The translations under genes were made by a program, and so were the position numbers. From Bradyrhizobiaceae bacterium (GTDB lineage Bacteria; Pseudomonadota; Alphaproteobacteria; Rhizobiales; Xanthobacteraceae), in NCBI GenBank assembly GCA_003105195.1, contig PQAH01000003.1, forward strand, positions 1-37,772: a DNA stretch of 37,772 nucleotides, written 5' to 3'. A model generated the notes under the pieces. The model made no database searches and had not been told where the DNA came from. It worked only from the letters and a program-made list of their open reading frames with translations. This document shows positions 9,502 through 16,985 of the stretch, piece by piece. Position 1 is the first letter of the stretch, and each line of letters starts with the position of its first letter.

Positions 9502-10092
9502 ATGTCCGGCCTCACGCCTTCCCAGACGGTCGGGCCGTTCTTCGCGTTCGGGCTCACGCCGAACCGAAACTACGCGTGGGTCGATACCTTCTCGAACAAT
9601 CTGGTGACGCCCGACGCCGCGGGCGAGCGCATCCGCATCGAGGGCCGCGTCACCGACGCCGACGGCGCGCCCATCAACGACGCCATGATCGAGATCTGGC
9701 AGGCGGATGCGCAGGGGCGCTACGCCCATCCACGCGATTCCCGCGCGCTTCCGAACGCCGCCTTCAAGGGCTTCGGCCGGGCCGGGACCGATGCGGACGG
9801 GGTCTATGCCTTCGATACCATCAAGCCGGGCCCGGTGCCGGGCCCGGACGGCGCGCCGCAGGCGCCGCACGTCCTCTTGGCCTTCTATTCGCGCGGACTG
9901 CTCACTCACTTGTATACGCGGATCTATTTCGCCGACGAGGCCGCGAACGGCCGGGACCCGATCCTGGCCCTGGTGCCGGCCGACCGGCGCCGGACCCTGG
10001 CCGCGAAGCGCGAGGAGCGCGGCGACTTGACGGTCTACCGGTTCGACATCAGCTTCCAGCCCGAGAGCGAGACGGTCTTCTTCGACGTCTGA
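9502..10092 (+). CDS. pcaG: Protocatechuate 3,4-dioxygenase alpha subunit
   Basis: Non-metal-binding structural partner of PcaH, contributing to the active-site wall. The 196-residue product starts LTPSQTVGPFFAFGLTP and contains the shared intradiol core RVTDADGAPINDAMIEIWQADAQGRYAHP, plus HVLLAFYSRGLLTHLYTRIYF in place of the PcaH ligand region, as expected for the alpha chain. ATG at 9502, 2 nt after the pcaH stop. It is the last gene of pcaIJFHG; a GC-rich hairpin follows. pcaB, pcaC and pcaD, needed between this step and PcaIJ, are absent from the window. Confidence 0.97.
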   Translation: MSGLTPSQTVGPFFAFGLTPNRNYAWVDTFSNNLVTPDAAGERIRIEGRVTDADGAPINDAMIEIWQADAQGRYAHPRDSRALPNAAFKGFGRAGTDADGVYAFDTIKPGPVPGPDGAPQAPHVLLAFYSRGLLTHLYTRIYFADEAANGRDPILALVPADRRRTLAAKREERGDLTVYRFDISFQPESETVFFDV

Positions 10093-10109
10093 GGCATGGG
10101 CCGTCCCGC

Positions 10110-10129
10110 CCCCGCCTTGACGGGCGGGG
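10110..10129 (+). terminator. Possible hairpin terminator after pcaG
   Basis: CCCCGCC-TTGACG-GGCGGGG forms a 7-bp all-GC stem with a 6-nt loop, 17 nt after the pcaG stop. It is followed by CGTCTTGTAT, only weakly T-rich, so intrinsic termination is uncertain. The position between the pca operon and a separately regulated GntR gene is what makes it plausible. Confidence 0.35.
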
Positions 10130-10134
10130 CGTCT

Positions 10135-10150
10135 TGTATACAGAATGTAT
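10135..10150. promoter_or_regulatory. GntR-type operator candidate
   Basis: The palindrome TGTATACA (10135-10142) is followed by a second partial copy TGTAT (10146-10150). TGTATACA-type sites are known operators of FadR/VanR-like GntR regulators. It lies immediately before, or overlapping, the start of the GntR gene, which suggests autoregulation. Confidence 0.5.
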
Positions 10151-10171
10151 CCAACGACAAGGCCCGAGCGC

Positions 10172-10966
10172 ATGGCGCCGGGCCACGGGATGGATACGCT
10201 CGGGATGGCGCTCACCGACGATCGCGCGGCCTCGCAGACCGTGAAGGCGCTGCTCAGCCTGCGCGACCTCATCCTCGCGGGCGAGCTCAAGTCCGGCGAC
10301 CGCATCTCCGAGCTCTCGGTGGTCGAGCGGCTCAACGTCTCGCGCACGCCGATCCGCATGGCGCTGGTGCGGCTCGAGGAGGAAGGCCTGCTCGAGCTGA
10401 TCCCCTCGGGCGGCTATGCCGTGAAGGCCTTCACGGAGCGCGACATCACGGACGCGATCGAGATCCGCGGCACGCTGGAGGGGCTCGCGGCGCGGCTCGC
10501 AGCCGAGCGCGGCGTGGCCCCGTCGGCGCTCGTCCGGCTCAAGGACTGCCTCGCCGAGATCGACGCGCTGATCGCGCAGCCGATCGGCTCCGACGACAAC
10601 TTCTCGAGCTATGTGGCGCTCAACGAGCGCTTCCACGCGCTGCTGCACGAGGCCGCCGACAGCCCGGTGCTGGCGCGCCAGCTCAAGCGCGCCGTGAACC
10701 TGCCGTTCGCCTCGCCCAATGCCTTCGTCAAGGTCCAGGCCGAGCTGCCCGAGGCGCAGGCCGTGATGACGGTCGCGCAGGACCACCATCGCTGCGTGGT
10801 GCGCGCCATCGAGGCGCGCGAGGGCGCGCGCGCCGAGGCGCTGATGCGCGAGCACGCGCGCCTCGCCTTCCGCAACCTCGAATTCGCACTGCGCAACAAG
10901 CGCACCCTCGGCCTGGTGCCGGGCGCCGCCCTGATCCGCGCCCGCGCGGCCGCGCAGGCCCTCTAG
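10172..10966 (+). CDS. GntR-family regulator, FadR (FCD) type
   Basis: Transcription factor with an N-terminal winged HTH (QTVKALLSLRDLILAGELKSGDRISELSVVERLNVSRTPIRMALVRLEEEGLLEL) and an all-helical FCD effector domain (ITDAIEIRGTLEGLAARLAAERG to the C-terminus, with the DDHH-type metal or ligand residues in NERFH and QDHHRCV). The start is uncertain. An ATG at 10145 overlaps the operator candidate and has no ribosome site; the ATG at 10172 has AAGG about 9 nt upstream and is my choice; ATGs at 10190 and 10205 also fit. The methyltransferase-like gene begins 43 nt downstream, so it probably regulates or is co-transcribed with that gene. The effector is unknown. Confidence 0.88.
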   Translation: MAPGHGMDTLGMALTDDRAASQTVKALLSLRDLILAGELKSGDRISELSVVERLNVSRTPIRMALVRLEEEGLLELIPSGGYAVKAFTERDITDAIEIRGTLEGLAARLAAERGVAPSALVRLKDCLAEIDALIAQPIGSDDNFSSYVALNERFHALLHEAADSPVLARQLKRAVNLPFASPNAFVKVQAELPEAQAVMTVAQDHHRCVVRAIEAREGARAEALMREHARLAFRNLEFALRNKRTLGLVPGAALIRARAAAQAL

Positions 10967-11009
10967 CTCACCCTCATCCAGATCCGAACGACAACCGGAG
11001 GAGATCGCC

Positions 11010-12116
11010 ATGAAACGCACCCGAGCCCCGTTCCGCGCCGACCACGTGGGCAGCATCCTGCGCTCCGGCGCGCTCAAGGACGCGCGCGCCAGGCACCAGA
11101 AGGGCGAGGTCAGCGACGCCCAGCTCAAGGAGGTCGAGGACCGCGAGATCGAGAAGATCATCAAGAAGCAGGAGGAGATCGGGCTCCAGCTCGCGACCGA
11201 CGGCGAGTATCGCCGCTCCTGGTGGCACTTCGACTTCCTCAAGAAGCTCAAGGGCGTCGAGAGCTACGTGGCCGAGCACGGCATCCAGTTCCGCGGCGTC
11301 GAGACCCGTCCCGAGGGCCTGCGCGTCACCGGCAAGGTCGCGTTCGACGGCCACCCGTTCATCGAGCATTTCAAGTTCGTGAAGGCGCACACCAAGGTGA
11401 CGCCGAAGATGACCATCCCGTCGCCGACGGTGCTGCACTTCCGCGGCGGCCGCAAGGCGGTGAGCCGGGACGTCTATCCGGACATGGCGGGCTTCTACGA
11501 GGATCTCGGCAAGGCCTACCGCAACGCAATCCGCGCCTTTTACGATGCGGGCTGCCGCTACCTGCAGCTCGACGACACGGTCTGGGCCTATCTGTGCAGC
11601 AAGGAGCAGCTCGAAGGCGCGCGCGAGCGCGGCGACGACCCGGACAAGCTGCAGGGGATCTATGCCGACATGATCAACTACGCGATCGCGGACCGGCCGC
11701 GCGACATGGTGATCACGACCCATGTCTGCCGCGGCAACTTCCGCTCGACCTGGATCTCGGAAGGCGGCTACGAGCCGGTGGCCGAGACCCTGCTCGCGAA
11801 GGTCAACTACGACGGCTACTTCCTGGAATACGACACCGACCGCGCCGGCGGGTTCGAGCCGCTGCGCTTCCTGCCCAAGGGCAACAAGATCGTCGTGCTC
11901 GGCCTGATCACTTCCAAGACCGGCACGCTCGAGAAGAAGGACGACGTCAAGCGCCGCATCGACGAGGCCACCAAATACGCCTCCCTCGACCAGTACTGCA
12001 TCTCGCCGCAATGCGGCTTCGCCTCGACCGAGGAGGGCAATGTGCTCGCCGAGGAGGAGCAGTGGGCGAAGCTGCGCATGTGCGTCGAGCTCGCCGACGA
12101 GGTGTGGGGGAAGTGA
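11010..12116 (+). CDS. MetE C-terminal-domain-like methyltransferase (cobalamin-independent methionine synthase II family)
   Basis: 368-residue protein equivalent to the catalytic C-terminal half of MetE; the N-terminal MetE half is absent. Members of this family transfer a methyl group to homocysteine or another thiol; the methyl donor here is unknown. The start RAPFRADHVGSILRSGALK and LATDGEYRRSWWHFDF are family hallmarks. The zinc ligands appear intact: H238 and C240 (THVCRGN), E273 (FLEYDTD) and C335 (PQCGF); the E-to-C spacing of 62 is close to that in MetE (61). GGAGGAG precedes the ATG. It follows the GntR gene and is followed by a decayed paralogue. Location after the pca operon raises the possibility of methyl transfer linked to methoxylated aromatics, which is inference only. 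Confidence 0.88.
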   Translation: MKRTRAPFRADHVGSILRSGALKDARARHQKGEVSDAQLKEVEDREIEKIIKKQEEIGLQLATDGEYRRSWWHFDFLKKLKGVESYVAEHGIQFRGVETRPEGLRVTGKVAFDGHPFIEHFKFVKAHTKVTPKMTIPSPTVLHFRGGRKAVSRDVYPDMAGFYEDLGKAYRNAIRAFYDAGCRYLQLDDTVWAYLCSKEQLEGARERGDDPDKLQGIYADMINYAIADRPRDMVITTHVCRGNFRSTWISEGGYEPVAETLLAKVNYDGYFLEYDTDRAGGFEPLRFLPKGNKIVVLGLITSKTGTLEKKDDVKRRIDEATKYASLDQYCISPQCGFASTEEGNVLAEEEQWAKLRMCVELADEVWGK

Positions 12117-12183
12117 GGGCAGCTGTGAACTGCATTTCCTCGCGCACCGACGTCTGCGTGACGAAGATGCGCGCCCCGCGGTC

Positions 12184-12271
12184 CTCTCCCCCGCTTGCGG
12201 GGGAGAGACAGAAAGGGGGCTGTGGCGCGCCTTGAGCCGGCGGCGCCCCCTCCCCCGCAAGCGGGGGAGGG
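12184..12271. repeat. REP-like inverted pair of palindromes
   Basis: Two near-identical palindromes face each other: CTCTCCCCCGC-TT-GCGGGGGAGAG (12184-12207) and CCCTCCCCCGC-AA-GCGGGGGAGGG (12248-12271), separated by 40 bp. It is related to the pair at 2657-2755. It lies between the intact MetE-like gene and its broken copy, where repeats could have promoted rearrangement, and could also act as an mRNA end. Confidence 0.85.
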
Positions 12272-12339
12272 AGCGCGCCGGGCAAGCCTCCATGCCGGGC
12301 GCACGACGCTTCGCTCTTGCGCGCTGCGAGGAAAATACG

Positions 12340-13042
12340 ATGCAACGCACCAAGCCGCCGTTCCGCGCCGACCACGTGGGCAGCCTGCTGCGCACGGCCG
12401 CGCTGAAGGAGGCGCGCGCGAAGTACGCGCGGGGCGAGATCGCGGCCGCCGAGCTCGCGGCGGTCGAGGACCGCGCGATCATCCGCATCGTCGAGCGGCA
12501 GGAGGAGACCGGGCTCCGGCCCGTCACCGACGGCGAGTTCCGCCGCTCCTGGTGGCAGTTCGGTTTCATGAAGGAGCTCGACGGGCTCGAGCTCTACGAC
12601 ACCGGCAAGGACATCCAGGTCAAGGGCGTGGAGACGCGCGGCCATCGGCATGCACCTCTGCCGCGGCAACGTCCGCTCCACCTTCATCTCCCCGGGCGGC
12701 TATGAGCCGGTCGCCGACGTGCTGTTCAACGCCACGGCGCTGAACGCCTGTTTCCTGGAATACGACACCGACCGCGCCGGCGGGTTCGAGCCGCTGTGCT
12801 TCCTGCCGAAAGGCAAGCACGCGGTGCTCGGGCTCGTCACCTCGAAGACCGGGACGCTGGAAGCCAAGGACGACATCAAGCGCCGCATCGACGAAGCCGC
12901 GAGGCACGTCGACATCGACCAGCTCTGCCTCTCCCCGCAATGCGGCTTCGCCTCCACCGAGGAAGGCAACATCCTCGCCGAGGAGGAGCAGTGGGCGAGG
13001 CTCGCGCGGATCGTGGAGATCGCCGGGGAGGTGTGGCGATAG
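12340..13042 (+). pseudogene. Decayed tandem copy of the MetE-like methyltransferase, internal deletion with frame shift
   Basis: Residues 1-100 (MQRTKPPFRADHVGSLLRT to KGVETR) align with 1-100 of the upstream intact gene. At about 12640 the similarity jumps, in a different reading frame, to the equivalent of residue ~236 (GMHLCRGN) and then continues to the end (EIAGEVWR). About 135 codons are missing and the join is out of frame, so the 5' frame ends after a short unrelated tail at 12705. The C-terminal part keeps the zinc-ligand segments HLC, FLEYDTD and PQCGF and could only be made from an internal ATG at 12650, which lacks a good ribosome site. Copies are clearly diverged, so the duplication is not recent. 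An assembly error is the alternative explanation. Confidence 0.85.
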
Positions 13043-13070
13043 GTCTTTCTCCAGACGCGAGCGCCTGACG

Positions 13071-13102
13071 GCGACCGGTTGACGCGGGTTGACCGGGGTC
13101 GC
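13071..13102 (+). terminator. Imperfect hairpin after the MetE-like pseudogene
   Basis: GCGACCGGT at 13071-13079 can pair with ACCGGGGTCGC at 13092-13102 (two unpaired G). AAAACC follows rather than a T-run. It lies 28 nt after the pseudogene end and about 80 bp before the hydratase gene, a sensible place for a transcript end, but the evidence is weak. Confidence 0.25.
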
Positions 13103-13180
13103 GCAAAACCATCTTATGCCATCCCTGCAAACAGCCCGCCGACAAGGCGAAAACGACTGTCAGCTGCCCGGGGACTCGGA

Positions 13181-14041
13181 ATGGCGATCGTCTACGACAA
13201 GTTGATGGCTTTGAGACTTCCCGACGCGGAGGTCGCCTACGCGGCGCGCGACGTGATGCTCTATGCGCTCGGCGTCGGCCTCGGCCAGGATCCGATGGAC
13301 GAGGACCAGCTCTCCTTCGTGTACGAGAAGGAGCTCAAGGTCTTGCCCACCTATGCGTCGATGATCGGATATCCGGGCTTCTGGCTGCGCGACCTGCCGA
13401 CCGGCGTCGACTGGGTCAAGGTGCTGAACGGGGAGTACGAGGTCCGGCTCGCCGGGCCGCTGCCGGCCGCGGCGACGGTGGTGAGCCGGATGCGCATCCT
13501 CGACGTGATCGACAAGGGCGCCGACAAGGGCGCGCTGATCTACACCGAGCGGACCACGCACGAGAAGGCGAGCGGCCGCCTGATCGCGACCACCCTGCAG
13601 ACCGTCTTCTGCCGCGGCGACGGCGGCTTCGGCGGCCCGCAGCGGCCGGCGCGGCCCGTGCACCCGATCCCGGAGCGCGCGCCGGACCTCGTCTGCGATC
13701 TCGGCACGCGGCCCGAGACCGCGCTGATCTACCGCCTGAGCGGCGACTACAATCCCCTGCATGCGGAACCCGCGATCGCCCGGGCCGCCGGCTACCCGCG
13801 GCCGATCCTGCATGGGCTTGCGACCTTCGGCATCTCGGGGCATGCCGTCCTGAAGGCCTGCTGCGGCTACGACCCCTCGCGCATGGCCGCGATCGCGGGG
13901 CGGTTCTCGGCGCCGGTGTTCCCGGGCGAGACCATCCGCACCGAGATGTGGCGCGACGGCGCGGTGGTGAGCTTCCGCGCACGCGTCGTGGAGCGCGACG
14001 TGATCGCGATCAACAACGGCCGCGTCGAGATCAGGGAGTGA
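13181..14041 (+). CDS. MaoC-family (R)-specific enoyl-CoA hydratase, hydratase-2 type
   Basis: Double hot-dog protein of 286 residues, resembling the hydratase domain of peroxisomal multifunctional enzyme 2 and bacterial 3-hydroxyacyl-CoA hydratases. The N-terminal non-catalytic hot-dog is ~1-140 (VMLYALGVGLGQDPMDEDQLSFVYE). The catalytic hydratase-2 motif is YRLSGDYNPLHAEP, giving D189 and H194. The ATG at 13181 opens with AIVYDKLMALRLPDAEVAY, the normal start; an upstream extension to 13079 is not supported. It ends 3 nt before the acyl-CoA dehydrogenase gene, so the two probably act on the same acyl-CoA: dehydrogenation then hydration. Because the product is the (R)-3-hydroxyacyl-CoA, it could feed polyhydroxyalkanoate synthesis or branched/steroid-type side-chain degradation. 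Confidence 0.92.
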   Translation: MAIVYDKLMALRLPDAEVAYAARDVMLYALGVGLGQDPMDEDQLSFVYEKELKVLPTYASMIGYPGFWLRDLPTGVDWVKVLNGEYEVRLAGPLPAAATVVSRMRILDVIDKGADKGALIYTERTTHEKASGRLIATTLQTVFCRGDGGFGGPQRPARPVHPIPERAPDLVCDLGTRPETALIYRLSGDYNPLHAEPAIARAAGYPRPILHGLATFGISGHAVLKACCGYDPSRMAAIAGRFSAPVFPGETIRTEMWRDGAVVSFRARVVERDVIAINNGRVEIRE

Positions 14042-14044
14042 CCC

Positions 14045-15208
14045 ATGGAGGCCCCGGCCCCCGACGAGCTCGCGACCATCCGCGAATCGGTGCGCGCGCT
14101 GTGCGCCAGGTATCCGGGCGAGTACTGGCGCCAGCTCGACCGCGAGCGGGCCTATCCGGCGGAGTTCGTGCAGGCGCTCACCGAGGCCGGCTTCCTCGCC
14201 GCGCTGGTCCCGGAGGACTATGGCGGCAGCGGGCTCGGGCTCTCGGCGGCGGCCGCGATCCTGGAGGAGGTCCATGCCGCAGGCTGCAACGGCGCGGCCT
14301 GCCATGCCCAGATGTACATCATGGGCACGATCCTGCGGCACGGCAGCGACGAGCAGAAGGCGCGGTTCCTCCCCGGCATCGCGAGCGGCGCGCTGCGGCT
14401 GCAGGCGTTCGGCGTCACCGAGCCGACCTCGGGCACCGACACGCTGAGCCTGCGCACGGTCGCGGTCAGGGAAGGGGACCACTACGTGGTCAATGGCCAG
14501 AAGATCTGGACCTCGCGCGCCGAGCATTCCGACCTGATGCTGCTGCTCGCGCGCACCACGCCGCGCGCGCAGGCGAAGCGGCGCACCGACGGCCTCTCGG
14601 TGTTCCTGGTGGACATGCGGCTCGCGGAGGGGACCGGGATCAAGATCAACCCGATCCGCACCATGATGAACCACGCCACCACCGAGGTATTCCTCGACGA
14701 CCTCCGGGTGCCGGTCGAGAACCTGGTGGGCGAGGAGGGCAAGGGCTTCCGCTACATCCTCTCGGGCATGAATGCCGAGCGGATCCTGATCGCGGCCGAA
14801 TGCATCGGCGACGCCAAGTGGTTCATCGCGCGGGCCACCGCCTATGCCCGGGAGCGCGCCGTGTTCGGCCGGCCGATCGGGCAGAACCAGGGGGTCCAGT
14901 TCCCGATCGCCCGCGCCTACGCGCAGATGCGCGCGGCCGAGCTGATGGTGCGCGAGGCGGCACGGCGTTACGAGGCGGGCGAGGACTGCGGCGCGGAAGC
15001 CAACATGGCGAAGCTACTCGCCGCCGACGCCTCCTGGGCGGCGGCCGACATGTGCGTGCAGACCCATGGCGGCTTCGGCTTCGCCGAGGACTTCGACATC
15101 GAGCGAAAGTTCCGCGAGACGCGGCTCTATCAGGTGGCGCCGATCTCGACCAACCTGATCCTCTCCTACCTGGCCGAGCACGTGCTGGAGCTGCCGCGCT
15201 CCTACTGA
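14045..15208 (+). CDS. Acyl-CoA dehydrogenase
   Basis: 387-residue FAD flavoenzyme introducing the alpha-beta double bond in an acyl-CoA; electrons go to ETF. Seen: FGVTEPTSGTDT (FAD/substrate loop), GQKIWTSRAEHSDL, then FGRPIGQNQGVQFPIARA and QTHGGFGFAEDFDIERKFRETRLYQVAPISTN. The usual C-terminal catalytic glutamate (YEGT in MCAD) is replaced by YQVAPIS. A candidate base instead is E245 in SGMNAERILIAAE, the position used by isovaleryl- and long-chain acyl-CoA dehydrogenases. Substrate is unknown; a branched or bulky acyl group would fit. It is paired with the preceding hydratase. Its stop lies 1 nt from the stop of the convergent macrodomain gene. Confidence 0.93.
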   Translation: MEAPAPDELATIRESVRALCARYPGEYWRQLDRERAYPAEFVQALTEAGFLAALVPEDYGGSGLGLSAAAAILEEVHAAGCNGAACHAQMYIMGTILRHGSDEQKARFLPGIASGALRLQAFGVTEPTSGTDTLSLRTVAVREGDHYVVNGQKIWTSRAEHSDLMLLLARTTPRAQAKRRTDGLSVFLVDMRLAEGTGIKINPIRTMMNHATTEVFLDDLRVPVENLVGEEGKGFRYILSGMNAERILIAAECIGDAKWFIARATAYARERAVFGRPIGQNQGVQFPIARAYAQMRAAELMVREAARRYEAGEDCGAEANMAKLLAADASWAAADMCVQTHGGFGFAEDFDIERKFRETRLYQVAPISTNLILSYLAEHVLELPRSY

Positions 15209-15209
15209 G

Positions 15210-15761
15210 TCAAAAGCCGAGCTCCGCGAAGGCCGCCAGGTGGTGGCGCGCGGAGTCCTCCGAGAAGCAGCAGAAGACCGCGCGCGTGAGCGGGCCCGGG
15301 GCGGCGGACAGCTCCGAGACCACGGTGCCGACCGCGATGCGGGCGGCGCGGTCGGCCGGGAAGCCGTAGACGCCGGTCGAGATCGCCGGGAACGCGATGG
15401 AGGCGAGGCGGTGCTCCGCCGCGATCGCGAGCGCCGTGCGGTAGCAGGAGGCGAGCAGCGCCTCCTCGCCGGCAGCGCCGCCGCGCCAGACCGGCCCGAC
15501 CGCGTGGATCACGTGGCGCGCCGGCAGCGCATAGCCCTTGGTGATCTTCGCCGAGCCGGTCGCGCAGCCGTCGAGCGTCAGGCACTCGGCCTGCAGCTCG
15601 GGCCCGGCCGCGCGATGGATCGCCCCGTCCACCCCGCCGCCGCGCCGCAACGCCTCGTTCGCGGCGTTGACGATGGCGTCGACCGCGAGCGTCGTGATGT
15701 CGGCGACGATCACCTCGACGCGCGCGGGCCCGATCTCGGCGGTGAGGAGGGGAGAGGGCAT
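15210..15761 (-). CDS. Macrodomain protein, O-acetyl-ADP-ribose deacetylase type
   Basis: 183-residue stand-alone macrodomain of the YmdB/MacroD class that hydrolyses O-acetyl-ADP-ribose or removes ADP-ribose from acidic residues. Motifs seen: [39 protein letters not shown] (ADP-ribose binding, with the catalytic Asn in NAANEAL and Asp in GGVDGAIH), then [24 protein letters not shown] and [13 protein letters not shown] (phosphate loop). The ATG at 15761 has GAGG about 7 nt upstream; that leader lies beside the end of a MITE-like repeat, and an in-frame open extension upstream only reads the repeat. No ADP-ribosyltransferase or toxin partner is visible nearby, so a housekeeping role is more likely than a toxin-antitoxin one. 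Confidence 0.9.
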   Translation of the reverse strand: MPSPLLTAEIGPARVEVIVADITTLAVDAIVNAANEALRRGGGVDGAIHRAAGPELQAECLTLDGCATGSAKITKGYALPARHVIHAVGPVWRGGAAGEEALLASCYRTALAIAAEHRLASIAFPAISTGVYGFPADRAARIAVGTVVSELSAAPGPLTRAVFCCFSEDSARHHLAAFAELGF

Positions 15762-15774
15762 GGACGAAACCTCG

Positions 15775-15928
15775 CGTAGGGTGGGTATTGCGCCGTCTCG
15801 GCCGATCCAACGGGACCATTCGCGCAGGGCGCAATGCCCACGCGACGCCGCGAAGCCTACGCGTGGGCACGGCGCGCGCAAGGTCGTGCCCCGCCGCACC
15901 GCCCCGGCGCGCCTTTGCCCACCCTACG
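15775..15928. repeat. MITE-like element with CGTAGGGTGGG terminal inverted repeats
   Basis: The ends CGTAGGGTGGG (15775-15785) and CCCACCCTACG (15918-15928) are perfect 11-bp inverted repeats bounding a 154-bp element. Inside are two further stem-loops: ATTGCGCC (15787-15794) with GGCGCAAT (15828-15835), and GCCCACGCG (15836-15844) with CGCGTGGGC (15860-15868). No coding sequence is evident. Elements with GTAGGGTGGGC ends are widely dispersed in proteobacterial genomes. The right end contains the patatin gene's stop codon. Confidence 0.8.
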
Positions 15929-16985
15929 CGAGCTCCGCCCTGGCCTCGGCGCGCAGGTCGAAGGTGCTGCGCACGCCGATGTCGTCGAAATGGGCATCGA
16001 TGAAGTTGCGCGCGGCCCGGCGGCCGCCGTCGCGCAGCCTCTCGAAGAACTCGTAGTCGGAGGAGAGCTTGCTGTCGGCCGTGAGCGTGCGGAACACGTC
16101 GTCGAGGGCGATGCGATGCACGTTGATGCGGCGGTACTGGCCGGGGCCGCTGCCGCGCTGGAGGTGACCGAGGTCGATCAGGCGGGTGACGAACTCGATC
16201 GCGCGGTACTCGGCGAGCAGCGAGGAGTTGAACGTGATCTCGTTGATCCGGTTCATGATCTCCCGGGCCGAGGTGGGCGTGGTGTGGCGCGCGACCGGGT
16301 TGATCTGCACCACGATCACGTCCTCGGCCGCGCTCGCGCGGAACAGCGGGAAGATCGCCGGATTGCCCATGTAGCCGCCGTCCCAGTAGGGCACGCCGTC
16401 GATCTCGACGGCGCGGAACAGGAAGGGCAGGCAGGTCGAGGCCATCACGACGTCGGCCGTGATCTTGTCGTGCGGGAACACGCGCAGGCGTCCCGTGTGG
16501 ACATTGGTCGCCGAGACGAACAGGCGCGGTGCCTCGCAGGCGCGGATCGCGTCGAAGTCGACGAAGCGCGCGATCACGTCCGCGAGCGGGTTGATGTTGA
16601 GCGGGTTGAGGTCGTAGGGCGAGAGATAGCGCGAGAGCGCGCCGAACCAGGCGAGCGGCGAGTTGTCGAAGGGCAGGAACGAGAACAGCCGGTCGAACAC
16701 GGCGCGCTGCAGCGGCGGAAGCTTGCCGTCGAGGCTCGCGGCGCGCCAGAACTCGGCGAGGCGCTTCTGCGCCTCCGCCCGCCCGCCGCGGCACAGCCCG
16801 TCCGCCAGCATCACGGCGTTCACGGCGCCGGCCGAGGTCCCCGAGATGGCGCCGATCTCGAGCCGCTCGTCGGCGAGCAGGTGGTCGAGCACGCCCCAGG
16901 TGAAGGCGCCGTGGGCGCCGCCGCCCTGCAAGGCGAGGTTGATCACCTTGCGCGCGCTGCCGCGGCTCCTGAAGGGCCAGATCAC
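15924..16985 (-). CDS. Patatin-like phospholipase
   Basis: Serine acyl hydrolase with a Ser-Asp dyad, 353 residues. The oxyanion motif LQGGGAHGAFTWGVL is at ~19-33, the nucleophile elbow GTSAG gives S51, and DGGYMGNP gives D202 as the dyad aspartate. Members hydrolyse lipids, including the surface lipids of storage granules. A C-terminal DUF3734-like region (RRINVHRI, EFFERLRDGGRRAARNFIDAHFDDIG) fits the alpha-proteobacterial subgroup often found beside 3-hydroxybutyrate dehydrogenase. The GTG at 16985 overlaps the upstream gene's stop (GTGA), so the two are translationally coupled. The stop TAG lies within the terminal repeat of the MITE-like element, so the extreme C-terminus may have been set by its insertion. 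A role in PHB or lipid mobilisation is inference. Confidence 0.92.
   Translation of the reverse strand: MIWPFRSRGSARKVINLALQGGGAHGAFTWGVLDHLLADERLEIGAISGTSAGAVNAVMLADGLCRGGRAEAQKRLAEFWRAASLDGKLPPLQRAVFDRLFSFLPFDNSPLAWFGALSRYLSPYDLNPLNINPLADVIARFVDFDAIRACEAPRLFVSATNVHTGRLRVFPHDKITADVVMASTCLPFLFRAVEIDGVPYWDGGYMGNPAIFPLFRASAAEDVIVVQINPVARHTTPTSAREIMNRINEITFNSSLLAEYRAIEFVTRLIDLGHLQRGSGPGQYRRINVHRIALDDVFRTLTADSKLSSDYEFFERLRDGGRRAARNFIDAHFDDIGVRSTFDLRAEARAELA

Noticed and set aside
12650-13042. Separate functional gene for the C-terminal half of the second MetE-like copy
   Set aside because: It begins at an internal ATG inside a conserved motif with no good ribosome site; better explained as the remnant of a deleted gene.
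15210-15761. Macrodomain gene as half of a DarTG-like toxin-antitoxin pair
   Set aside because: No DarT or other ADP-ribosyltransferase-like gene adjoins it; the neighbours are metabolic genes and a repeat.
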